NCBI GenBank assembly: GCA_012295275.1
Contig: CM022665.1
Coordinates: forward strand, 21,683,502 to 21,747,501
Origin: Chrysomallon squamiferum
Lineage: Eukaryota > Mollusca > Gastropoda > Neomphalida > Peltospiridae
DNA: 64,000 bases
Direction of reading: 5' to 3'
A program made the translations under genes and the position numbers. How positions within the stretch are numbered: position 1 is the first letter of the stretch; each line of letters starts with the position of its first letter. Below, piece after piece: positions 11,230 to 22,904 of this stretch. The notes under the pieces were generated by a model. It searched no databases, had not been told where the DNA came from, and was given only the letters and a program-made list of their open reading frames with translations.

Positions 11230-11500
11230 TTGCTTTATGATTAGGTTGCTTTTACGTAACTCTATTACTTATAATTAAGTAGCAGTGTGAAAATAATATT
11301 TGCATTGTCATAACGTGTTTTTATAACGTAATGAAAATCATAGTTACGTTGTCACAACGTATTTTTATAACGTAATGATAACGTTATAGTTACGTTGTTA
11401 CAACGTATATTTATAACGTACTAATAACGTTATCGTTCAGATTTGATTGTGTATTTTCATAACGTAATCATAACGTTATGGTTACTTACATAAATAACTA
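11230..11500. repeat. ~60-bp minisatellite rich in AACGTT and TAACGTA
   Basis: Four to five imperfect units, each carrying GTTACGTTGT(C/T)ACAACGTAT and TTTATAACGTAATGATAACG-type stretches. The unit is full of ACGT and AACGTT palindromes, so each strand can form short hairpins. No open frame is present. Confidence 0.8.
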
Positions 11501-11837
11501 ATAATAATGCTATTAATTGGTTCTTATTAAGTTACAGCCCACAGTTACGAACGGTGTCCGTTCATGTGTCTGTCTCATAGTCGGAACAGTTACTTATAGT
11601 TCATATCTAGTCTACATTAGTAAATAATAATTCTGTTTGTATTTGATATAAATGATTTGTATACTGAAGACTGAACAGTTCAGTAGAAGTCAGTCTTCGT
11701 AGTGGCTCATCTGATACTGAAATTCGCGTTTTGATACACTGTGTGTACACAGATATACTGATAATTTAATTTTTTTCAAGCCGAGTCTGTCAGCCACTGC
11801 GAAATGAAAGTTATATAGTTAACTTCATATTCTGGCT

Positions 11838-12215
11838 ACTGTGTTGTATGTGTGTGTGTGTGTGTATGCGTGTGTGTGTGTACGTGTAAGTGTGTGTTTG
11901 TATATAGATCGGTATGTATGTGCATATTTGTGTGTATGTATGTGTATGTACGTATATATGTGTGTATATATGTATGGGAATGTATATGTATTTGTATGTA
12001 TGGGTATGTATGTATGTTTGTATCATAAACGTATAAATGTATGGTTGTGTATATAGTATACGTATGTATGTACGAATATATGTATGCATGTTTGAACCTG
12101 TGTATAGTATACATATTATGTATGTATGTATGTATGTGGGTATGTATGTATGTATGTATGTATGTATGTATGTGTGTGTGTGTGTGTGTGTGGATGTATG
12201 AACTTATGTATGTGG
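11838..12215. repeat. (TG)n / (TGTA)n microsatellite
   Basis: Long alternating TG and TGTA tracts, open in four or more frames as Tyr-Val-Cys-Met or His-Thr-Tyr repeats on the two strands. I do not accept any of these frames as genes. Confidence 0.95.
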
Positions 12216-12639
12216 TTGTTGGTGTGTTTTATATGGTGTGTTTTGAGATCAAAATTTTACATTATTATTCCTTTATAATCTAAAAGAAAATAAACGTTCG
12301 CTTTGCCAGACAGTCTAATTCTATATCTGAAAGGTATTTCAAACCTAATACTTAAACCAACAAATAAATAAATAATATTCTCCATATCGAGATGTATCGA
12401 AAGTAGATTTTTATGTCACGGCAGTTTGCTCTTTGTACAAATAACTCCAGCAGACAGGGCTATAGAATTTCTAAAGAAATGCAAAAGATTTGTCACTCAG
12501 AGCAAAGCATTTATTGTCAAATATTTATGCGTCTATCAAATGAGGTGACAGTGATTTGAAAATGAATCTTTACCGTTGTAGCGATATGTCTATCTGAAGA
12601 TTCGTGTTAATCGATTAATCTCTCGTCTGTATATATATT

Positions 12640-12976
12640 TTAATTGCAGGAGAAGTCCATAAGTATATATGCTCTGCAGATGGTCGAATTTTAAACACAT
12701 CTTGATACGCAAAGTTATGTTATCGACGATATTACTTTCGGGTGAAGCTTTTGTTGTTGTTGTTGTCGGATTTTCTTTTTAAATCTTCCATATTATGTTG
12801 ATATATCTTCAGCCTAACTGTGATTTGTTTTAGAGATAGTTTGTCGTCTGTATGTCTGATTTGAGATTCAGTTTTTAGACAAGTGACGTTGCAAATAGCT
12901 TCATAATGAATTCAGTAATTACTGGATTTATGAGCAGCAATGTTCATTCATGAAAATGTATCTGCCAACCGTAAAG
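12640..12976 (+). other. candidate 5' non-coding exon of the 13487 gene
   Basis: A strong donor AAAG|GTAAGT lies at 12977, and the first coding exon downstream begins after a TTTTTTCAG acceptor at 13476. The short frame beginning ATGAAAATGTATCTG before the donor would go out of frame and stop soon after joining, so it would be an upstream ORF. The 5' limit is a guess. The segment at about 12672-12720 copies part of the 7339-7390 repeat. Confidence 0.4.
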
Positions 12977-13331
12977 GTAAGTCCTCTTTATATACATATA
13001 TATATATATATATATATTAATTTATAATAATTATTAGTACTTCTCTGTCTGTATGTGTGTCTGTGCGTGTTGCGTGTTTATGTGTATTTATTTTGTTTAA
13101 TTTTGTTTTAGGGTTTATATTGTTCTTGTTGTTATTTTTGTATTTATTTATTATAATTTTTTGTTGTTGTTTCTTTTGCTCTTTTAATGTGTATATTTCT
13201 GTTTATGTTTGTATCATTTTACTAGCATAAAAACATTTAAATACATTTAAAAAAAAAAAAAAAAAAAAGTATTTAGTACGTGTAAATATTAAAAGTAAAT
13301 AAATAATATAATAATAATTATTATAATTATA

Positions 13332-13365
<34 letters not shown>

Positions 13366-13486
13366 AATAATAATAATAATAATAATAAAGAAACAAAGAA
13401 AGAAAGAAAGAAAAAATAAATGAAATAAAATAAATAAATAAATAAAAAGAGAAATATTAATAAATTATTTTTTCAGCTAATAAAAG

Positions 13487-14473
13487 ATGGGAGACATAAA
13501 GACTGATTTTTCTCTGCGGAGACACGTAAGCATTGCTAAATTCTATGACTGGACAGGGGATCTTTTTCAGTGTGTGTCTGTCTCCAAATCCACCATTCAC
13601 GAAAACATGAACGACTTTCCACGCAGTCGCAGTGAAAAAGGAAAACTCCAGAACATTCCATGGTGTTCCGACGGTGTTCGCGTCACTCCAGGTCGGATGT
13701 ACTCTAGAGAGAAAGGTCAGTTCACAAAAGGACAAACTGACGTCATTAACGGACTATTTCAAAACCGAGGAAACCTGATTCAAAATGGAGTTTCGCAAAT
13801 CCCAGAGAGTCACAGTAAAGCTTGGCGAGTTGGTAAAGACTCCAGAAATGTCACAAGTCTCCATGGAAACAGATCAGACTCGGTTTGTTCCGGTGTATAT
13901 GCCGTCCCCGATGTAAAAACCTCTGAAAAAGTTACCTCAGTGCCACACTTAGTGGCGAGAAATAATAGACAGGAAGGTAAAAATATCTCGGGCGTTTTCA
14001 TCAGTCCCAAAACATTTAATGTGTTTCCATCGAAAGAAAAACTTTGTGAGAAAAAGCGAAATGTTAAGAAATCAGTTATAAAAGAAGATAAATCGGAATG
14101 TTCCGGACTATCGGCCGATGAGGACCAAAGCCGCGATAAAACAAACAAAAGAGTGGACCCCGAAAACATATCAACGTCCGGTGATAGGTTCTCTAACGAA
14201 GAGAAATATGGAAATACGTCACCACTTTCTGAGCCAGTGGCATTGGTTAAAGAGCGTTCGGAAGAGAGCGTGGAAGGAAGTGAAAACATAACGGCAGGAG
14301 AGAAATCGAGAAATCGACGGTTGCTGATGGAAGTATATTTACCAACGATACCACACGACCCAACAGAAGACGATATTCAGAAGTCGCTGCAGGAGGGGCG
14401 GCCGTTGTTAGAGAGAGAAAGTCCAATGAGTCATACTCATTTCAAATTCAAAACTTACTCGAATAGATATTAA
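13487..14473 (+). CDS. uncharacterised 328-residue protein
   Basis: I do not recognise this protein. The frame is long, starts with ATG ten bases after a clear 3' splice site (ends 13476), and has ordinary mixed codon use, unlike the repeat-derived frames around it. The sequence is hydrophilic and rich in Ser, Lys, Arg, Glu and Asn, with no signal peptide, membrane span or known catalytic motif. The middle (about 110-285) looks disordered. The first 75 residues (FYDWTGDLFQCVSVS, IPWCSDGVRVTPGRMYSR) and the last 45 (RRLLMEVYLPTIPHDPTEDD, HFKFKTYSNRY) look more constrained and would be the parts to search with. Poly(A)-type AATAAA hexamers follow at about 14856 and 14902. An antisense frame of 159 residues at 13810-14289 is a shadow of this gene. 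A gene is likely; its function is unknown. Confidence 0.75.
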   Translation: MGDIKTDFSLRRHVSIAKFYDWTGDLFQCVSVSKSTIHENMNDFPRSRSEKGKLQNIPWCSDGVRVTPGRMYSREKGQFTKGQTDVINGLFQNRGNLIQNGVSQIPESHSKAWRVGKDSRNVTSLHGNRSDSVCSGVYAVPDVKTSEKVTSVPHLVARNNRQEGKNISGVFISPKTFNVFPSKEKLCEKKRNVKKSVIKEDKSECSGLSADEDQSRDKTNKRVDPENISTSGDRFSNEEKYGNTSPLSEPVALVKERSEESVEGSENITAGEKSRNRRLLMEVYLPTIPHDPTEDDIQKSLQEGRPLLERESPMSHTHFKFKTYSNRY

Positions 14474-15010
14474 AAATTAACTCTTTTATGCCACTCGCTT
14501 AATTTAACGTTCAACGAAATATATATATATATATATGTGTGTGTGTATATGAAGGAAATAGATAAAATCACAAAAAGAGCTCATCTAGGATTTCGGCGAT
14601 GTCAGGCGACTTTAATGGGGATGAATATGACTTACAAGTTAATATTATAAAGAAAAGAGAAAAATACATAGAAATATCTGAAAAGTAAAATAAAACATAT
14701 TGTACCATCTCTCAGAACTGAGTGTTTTTCACTCGATGCATAAATACATTTATTTCAAACTTGGGGTAAAAAAAAGATTGATTTATTAGAGGTATACTTC
14801 ACAAATTTCTGTTGAGCTGAAACATAATGTGATGCTAATTAATATTATAATCCAAATAAAACTTGTGCGTTGTTAGCAATAGTATTGTCATTGTTTTAAA
14901 CAATAAAAATATTTTAAAAAACGAAATCTGTCCTTTGTTAATAATAAAGTTTCCAGTAATATAGTAAAACCATGGAAATTTTAAAACGTTTTTTAATGTT
15001 TTAATTTTTT

Positions 15011-15043
<33 letters not shown>

Positions 15044-15430
15044 TTTTGTTTTTTGGTTTTATTTTATTTTTTTTTATTATTATTTTTTTTTGGGGGTTGT
15101 ATGCCTGTCATATTTTAATCTTGGCAGACCTGTGAAAACAGTAAAAACAACATCAATGAACACTAACAACAACAAAACTTGAACATTGTGAATACTGTGG
15201 ACTCGAATTAGAATATTTATTATACACTATAAAGTAATTATGAACCATATTAAAACCATCAGTTCTAACTATTACTGTTTATATTATGTTGTACGAAAAC
15301 CACTGTGGAATGAATACAAATATTTATTACGTCCTTAATGACATGTTATTATTATTACTACCGCTACTGCTATTAATAATAATCTTCACCATTATTTTTA
15401 ACATGATCATTATAATGATAATAATAATAA

Positions 15431-15465
<35 letters not shown>

Positions 15466-15880
15466 CATCGTCGTCGTAATCATTATTATAATGATGAATA
15501 TTGTATTAATATTACGTGGTTTTTTTTACATATAATAGTGGAAAATACGTATGACGCTATCCCCATATAGCTGTGACTTCACAAACACATTTGATAATTT
15601 GAATACACCTCACTTACAAAGAATGGCTTCTCCTATTTCAGTGACGTAGCGCAGTTTTTTGTAACAACATTATTTGAAAAGAATTGGCTGTCAGCGTTGA
15701 AAAGATTGCGACGATATTAAATAAGAAAAGCATGAATGTTATTAGAAACCTTTTAATACAACTGCCAGCAACTTTCTTACTTTTTAAAGCTTGCTAATCT
15801 GCTTATATATATATATATAGCTGTGATAATAAAGGTATTAAATTTGATTGATTTATTTATTATTACAGCTTCATATGTGT

Positions 15881-15924
<44 letters not shown>

Positions 15925-17764
15925 AGTAAAAACGTTCATTAGAAAATGTAATTATTTCCTCTTTATTTCATAACTGTTTTTTTTTTTTGGGGGGGGGTCA
16001 CTCAATTTCTTTAATTCTTTCCCTTCCTGAGATTTATGCTGTATTTTGTAAATTGGACATACACGTGTCAACAGTGTCAGAAACATAGTGGGTTTAGAAT
16101 CTTTGTATCAAAGTAGAAAATACTGTTAACTCTTGATTTCACTGCCCTCCGTTTCGCGGATAATGTAAAATCCGGACACAATTTCGATAAATCAAAACAT
16201 TTTAACTTACCGCAATTTCCCACTTCAAACCTTACCTCCAGATACTGTTATTCTGAGTCACCGCCACATGATCACAGAAACCCTCACTCAACCCATTTTC
16301 CATCAAGGTAAGAGTAAATTTTACAACTGCATCCATAACCATCCTAACCTAACAAACTTCACCCAACCTAACCTTTTTTTTCTTCTTTAAATATACTGTA
16401 TGTGTTTGTTCACATTGTTGTTGTTTTTTGTCTGTATAGTGTTCTTACATTATTAAAATACTGTATTATACAGCTGTTATGTGTACACAAGTTTAATGAT
16501 TCGGTAAATGTTGCGGGTTAATATTTACATCGCGATTTTTCAGGATTTTGCATTTTCAATTTTAAAACTGATATCTACGATTCTTTTATCAAATATGGCA
16601 CTCGCACCCGAATACACACACCACACTATATATATGCGTATTCTGCGTCCATATTATTTTAATATACTTTTTTTTAGATTCACATTGATTAGCACTAAAT
16701 AAATACATACAAATATTTTGTTAATAAAGAATTCATAGGTTTTAATGACATTTTATTATTGTTATAATTAATTTCTTAAATAGAATTAATAAATATATAA
16801 ATAAATGTTCATATTTTCTTAATTTTCTGTCGTTTATACTAAAATAAAACAAAAACAAAAAATTAAATATTTAATGAAATAAAAATAATTAAATTTACAT
16901 AAGAAGGAAGGAAAGAAAAAAAAAAGAATAGTTTTAAAATAATTTAAATCATTTTACTGTGTCATATACTTTCAAAACAATTTTGGCAGATGTTACTCCT
17001 CACCAAATATAATCTTTTTAAAATTATTTCATAATGAATTATTAATTTAAATAAATATAATTTTTGTATATCTAAAACACAGCAACTAGGATTCACCTGG
17101 TGAGGGATGACATCCCCACCTACGTGTGAGGATTACGGAAACTGCTACCTGAAAATAGTGGGGGATTGTCCGGTGTCGGCCCGGGACGTGGAATGGAATG
17201 GAATGGAAAAAAATTAACGTGCTAATCAGAGCAAGCTGTTGTGAAGCACGTCTGCGACAGGCACGCTTTCTGACAGGTCAGCGGGCGTGTCCGTCGCACC
17301 GGGACGTAGAAAATCCTGTTTTATGTAGTACTAGTTTGCCGACATACGAATGTTCCGCGAAGTAGAAAGAACTAATTGGTTTGTATCTCCTGCGTTGCAG
17401 AGTGAGCCATGTTTTCTTTACCAACGAAATTACTATTCGGGGTAGCAGCTGAGCAGACGCTTGTGTGTGTGTCTTCTTTTCTTTTATTGTAATTTGTTCT
17501 TTTTCTCCTCAGTTTTGTTTTATTTCGCTCGTATTCGTCTCTGCTATTTTAAAGGATTATTGTCTTCGGTTGTATTTTTATATGTGTAGGTTAAATCTAT
17601 ACAAACGTTTTACATCGAATTGGGAAACTTGGCAGCTGAACAGGTTCGAGTGATTTATATTGACACAATACGAGGCAGCAGGGATCTGTATTATAACGAC
17701 CATAAACGTCGCGTAAATAAAAATAAATGAGAAATGTGTTAACTCGCAGTACAGAACCTACGTC
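14474..17764. other. 3' UTR and intergenic DNA
   Basis: The first ~450 bases are probably the 3' UTR of the preceding gene. Beyond that are a T-run (15017-15042), ATT repeats (15345-15475) and a (GT)n run (15885-15920). A less AT-rich stretch at 16135-16380 has no frame or terminal repeats that I could find. A GC-richer stretch at 17085-17400, with GGATTCACCTGGTGAGGGAT and a short GGAAT repeat, may be the 5' part of the decayed transposon at 17765. I see no gene. Confidence 0.5.
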
Positions 17765-18169
17765 GTGACTGTGGGCAACATGGATGAAAAGGTAACATTA
17801 CTGACGGACTGGATAGAAGGGCCACGGACTCCAGAAATGTGGAACCACTTTGGCACTGACAGTCACCGGACAAATAACCACTTGGAAGGATGGCACCATA
17901 AAATCAATCAAATCGCCCAGAAGAGTCCTCTGAACATATCTGAGGTGGTAGGTCTATTGAAACGTGAGAAGTCTACAGTGGAAGTCAAACTACAGCAGTT
18001 AGATGGTCACTGGCGAGCTCCGGCACGAAAACGAAAATACCGAGCTGTCGATGCCAGAATCCGGTCTCTGAAAGACGAGTAGATCAGCCACAACAACCCT
18101 GACACTGAGTACACTGACCACGTCGGCGAGATTTTGCATTTTAACAGAAAGCTACAAGAATCAACGGAA
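17765..18169 (+). pseudogene. decayed MULE-type transposase C-terminal fragment
   Basis: The reading frame carries PEMWNHFGTDSHRTNNHLEG followed by WHHKIN, the motif typical of the C-terminal part of Mutator-like (MULE) transposase-derived proteins common in invertebrate genomes, then a basic ARKRKYRAVDARI segment. An in-frame TAG stops it at 18080-18082. The same frame continues beyond the stop with plausible family sequence (DTEYTDHVGEILHFNRKLQE), so either the stop is a nonsense mutation or the family tail was lost. The DDE catalytic core upstream is absent. I treat this as a dead transposon remnant and not a host gene. Confidence 0.7.
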
Positions 18170-18916
18170 ATATTATTTAAAATATATCACCTTTATTTGC
18201 TTTCCTTCTTCATTTTTTTTAATCATTTCTTTATTTCTTTACTATTTTGTTTGTTTATTTATTTATTTATTCTGTGTTTTGTTGTTTTCTCATATATATA
18301 CTTCTCTTTGAATATTTAATTTCTTGTATAGCTTGTAATAGTTATAATCGCCGTTATTGTCATACTGTCATTATTGTACGTTTTGCGTTCAAAATGAATT
18401 ATGGAAACAATTAATGTATTGCTGAAGTTTGAATAAAAAATGTTTTGCTAATTTTAAATTGAATAGTTTGTTGTATTAACATATACAAATTAACAGACAG
18501 ACAGACGATGTACGGACAGACAGATTTACACAAGAGCCGTTAAAACTTAGGTATTGTTGTATATCGTTTTACAATTTTGTTTTATTTTATTTATTTATAA
18601 TACCAACAACCTAACACTGAAACGATTGATTAGTGCTAACAACTGCACTGTGGTACAGAATAAATTTGTTGTTATCTGTTGACTGCACACACTGTCAACC
18701 AGGTAACGAGTACCGGGACGTAGATAGAAGATCCTAATTAGTACACATCAACAAGTTTACCTACGTGCCGGGCCATAACCGATTGTTCACCGTGGGTACA
18801 GAATCAAAGAATGTTTGCATGGATGGGTGGGTGTGTATCTGTATACGTAAGGGAATGAACTGCGTTATTTCCAGAATTAATGATAACATATTAAAATGCG
18901 GGGGGGAATATAATAT

Positions 18917-18951
<35 letters not shown>

Positions 18952-19044
18952 ATTTTATAAAAGTATTTACAAATTATATACACAAGTTAGATAGATAGAT
19001 AGATAGATACATAGATAATTTGATTATTCATCATCTCTTTACAG
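18170..19044. other. intergenic DNA with microsatellites
   Basis: AT-rich DNA with a short CAGA run (18493-18510), an (AC)n run (18920-18949) and a (TAGA)n run (18986-19008). The stretch at 18700-18860, with GTACCGGGACGTAGATAGAA, resembles the CACCGGGACGTAGAAAATCC stretch at about 17298, so the two may belong to one repeat family. No gene is seen. Confidence 0.5.
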
Positions 19045-19318
19045 CAGGCATGGGCAACCTTTTTCGAGAAGCGGGACACATGAGACATGGCGCATCCTCA
19101 GCCGGGTTGCAGGTACAAATTTAGGCGATTTTGTATTTTTACGTAGAGTTTATTGTAAGAAATTTTTCATTTTCATTTACTTCACAAACTGTTTATAAAA
19201 AAAAAAAATTGCATGTGTTTTAGTATATTAGTAGATACAAAATACACTCATTTTATAAAATTTGAATTAACGTTATTTTCCTTGTGAAATTAGGCGGGCC
19301 GCAGTTTGCCCATTACTG
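19045..19318. mobile_element. hAT-like non-autonomous element (MITE)
   Basis: The left end reads CAGGCATGGGCAACC and the right end, reverse complemented, reads CAGTAATGGGCAAAC: short inverted ends of the hAT type (CAGNNNTGGGCAA). The flanks CTTTACAG (19037-19044) and CTTTATAG (19319-19326) agree at 7 of 8 positions, which fits the 8-bp target-site duplication of hAT elements. At 274 bp with no open frame it is non-autonomous. It ends 132 bp upstream of the ATG of the DUF4139 gene and so may lie in its promoter or 5' UTR. Confidence 0.8.
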
Positions 19319-19450
19319 CTTTATAGTATTTATTTAGAACCTCCGAGATAAACCGTGAAACCTCGAGATTTGAATTCGTAATCAGGAAACATTTGCCTGC
19401 GTCAGGATTTACCCAGGTGAACGTTTAATTCGAGGTTGACATATATCAGT

Positions 19451-20706
19451 ATGGCAGATCAGAAAGAACATGAAACCAGTGAAGATAATACATTCCTGTC
19501 GTCAGAATGTGCTATAAAGAAAGTTACTGTCTATTCAGATCGAGCCGAAGTGTGTCGAATCGTTGAAGCAAACGTGAAAAAGGGCGTGAATGAAATTGTT
19601 GTGAAACAGTTGCCAAAGTGCATCGATCCAGATTCGATCAGGTAAAATAACAGTAAACTTGTTACAAGGTCATCTACAATAAATTTTGCACAGTGTGGTG
19701 AGAGGGGAGCAATAAGTATAGATTTTCTCGTGCGTACACAGAATATTTGAATCTAATTTTAAACAGCAAGGTGTCTACTATGTGCGATTCAACAATAGGT
19801 TCGTCTGCTATTTTGTCCAAAACATCTACTTGCTTCAAACTTTTATTCCAATTTTCGGTCATTTTTCACTGGTATAAACAATTAACGATTTGTCGAAGTT
19901 ACGGGGGGTGTTGTTCCCCGTCCCCGCTATGCTGTATTTATAAACTAAGCATATTATTTTCTGCAAACTTGATCAAATAATTAAACAGGGCCTGTAAGTT
20001 GAGTTCAGCGCAACAATTGTGAGGCTACTGCCCCTACTGGTGTTCGGTCTACTGTTTATACTTTCAACAAAATAACTATATATAATTACACTTATAAAAT
20101 TATTTTGTATTCCTTTAATAAATAAATAAGAGATAATCCACATTATGTTTCATATATTTGGTCCTTTTTTTTTTTTAAATTATTTGTTTTTTTTATTCAT
20201 TTATTTATTTATTTTATTTTATTTTGTTTTATTTTATTTTAATTTATTTATTTTTATTTTATTTTTAATTATTATTATTATTATTTATTTATTTTTTCCT
20301 TTATTTTACTGCTGATAGTTGAAGGAACAACAGTTATTTCTAAAGTGTTATTATGTTGGGCAAATGATGACCATTGTTTACATATCAGCAGTAATAAAGT
20401 ATATATTTGTGATTTTTCTTTACTTCCACAGAGTTGAGGGTAAAGGTCTGGCAACCCTTGTTGAAGTTTCCTTTCAAAGGAAATTTCTGCCTAAAAATGA
20501 AGCAGAGATTTCACAAAAGGAAAAAGAATATACTGCTGAACTGGAAAGTCTGGAGAAGCAGAAGGCTGAACTTACAGCCAAACTTAATGTTGTTGACAAA
20601 CAGAGGGACATACTTCATAGATTTGCTCAGAGTATCTCCAGTGAGCAGAATTCAGGGGTTAGTTCATTTTAAGCATAATTGTCTAGAAACTTAAGTTTTA
20701 ATGGTA

Positions 20707-20741
<35 letters not shown>

Positions 20742-20763
20742 GCATTTTACTTTATTATTATTA

Positions 20764-20804
<41 letters not shown>

Positions 20805-20954
20805 GGCCTATTGTTGTTGTTGTTGTTGTTGTTTAAATATATTTTTATTTATCATGTTGGTAGGAACTGAATAGATTCAGTAGCATTCCAAACTTTATCG
20901 GTAGTACTCAGCTAACCTTTATTTATTTATCTCTGTCTGTCTGTCTGTCTGTCA

Positions 20955-20988
<34 letters not shown>

Positions 20989-22873
20989 TTATCTATTTAA
21001 ATTTTTTTTTTTTTTATTATACAAATGGAAAATATTTTTATTTCACTTTATATATTTTGTTTATTTATTATTTATTTAAATTTAATTACTTATTTAATCA
21101 TTTACTTATTTTCTTCCTTACTTACTTACTTCCTTACTTATTTAATATTACAGAAAAATGCACCTCCAACTTTGGACTCAAAACTTTTCAAAGGAATCAG
21201 TGATTTTGTTCAGTTAGTTGGTAGCCAAGGAAATGATCTGGAGAGCAGGTACTTGGACATTCAGGGGCAGATAACTGCTGTGGTGGATAAGATAGAAGCA
21301 GTGAAAAAAAACTTGCAGTCTCTGAAAAGTACTGGTAAAGGTCCACAAGATTCTAGGTACTTATTTAAATTTATATTGATAGTATTAACTAAATTTATAG
21401 TTGAACAAATTACATATTGTGGAAGATTTTGTGAGAATTCACTACTATTGCTATTAGCATTATCATTCATGTTCTGTATTAACATTATTGTTCATGTGCT
21501 GTATTGTTATTAACATTATCATTCATGTTCTGTGTGCTGTATTGCTATTAGCATTATCATTCATGTTCATTCATGATCTTTATTGTTATTAACATTATCA
21601 TTCATGTTCTGTATTAACATTATTGTTCATGTGCTGTATTGTTATTAACATTATCATTTATGTTCTGTATATTACTTGTGATCTATATTTTTAACATTAT
21701 TTTATTATTGTTAGCATTATTGTTCATGTTCATTGTTGTTATTAAAGTTATCATTCCATGTTCTAAGCTGTATTAACATTGTTAATGTTCTGTATTGTTA
21801 TTATAGAAGATTACAGCATATCTATTGTTGTTATTCAGGGAGTGCACTATTGTTCTGGAATGTGAGGAAAAAGCTAAAATCATTCTTGTCATATCTTATG
21901 TGGTTACATGTGCATCATGGATTCCAAGCTACGATATCCGAATGTTTACCACTGAGGGAATAATGAAGGTAAATAAATAAACAAAATACAATAGTACCTA
22001 ATATCATTTTGTTAAGATTTAAACTGTAGATCTATGTAACTAAGTTTTCAGATCAGTACAAAGTTATCTTAACTTCCTTTTCTTTTCTTACACACTTAAA
22101 CACTGATTATCAATATCATTATTAACAATATCATTCATGTTCTGTATTGTTATTAACAATATCATTCATGTTAAGTATTGTTATTAACAGTATCATTCGT
22201 GTTCTGTATTGTTAAGAACATCATTCATGTTAAGTATTGTTATTAACAACATCATTCATTTTAGATATCTTTATTAACAATATCATTAGCATTAAGTATT
22301 TTCATTAACATTATCATTCATATTCTGTATTCTTATTAACAATATCATTCATGCTAAGTATTCTTACTAACAATATCATTCATTTTAAGTATTCTTATTA
22401 ACAATATCATTCATGTTAAGTATTCTTATTAACAACATCATTCACATTAAGTGTTATTATTAACAACATCATTCATGTTAGATATTGTTATTAACAATGT
22501 CATTCATCTTCTCTATTGTTATTAACAATATCATTTGTGTTCTGTGTTGTTATTAAACACTTTTTTTTTTCTTTATAAATTTCAGATTTTCTATTTTGGA
22601 CAAATCAGGCAGTCAACAGGAGAAGACTGGAATGATGCTAAGCTCTTTCTGTCAACGGCTGCTCCAAACATAGGGGGTGTGGTGCCAGAGTTATCTGTCC
22701 AGACAGTGTCCTTCAAGTATAGGACACTACTAAGGTTTGTAGTCAGTCAAAAAAAGAAAAAATGACCATAAATGTCTGAATTTCCAGAAATACATCAGTG
22801 TTCCTTTGTCCATCTAGTAGTGATATTTGAAAATCACCACCTAATGTTTTATTTTATTTATTTTTATTTATTA

Positions 22874-22904
<31 letters not shown>

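Noticed and set aside
13810-14289. 159-residue antisense open frame
   Set aside because: It lies wholly inside the better supported plus-strand frame and has no splice or start support of its own.
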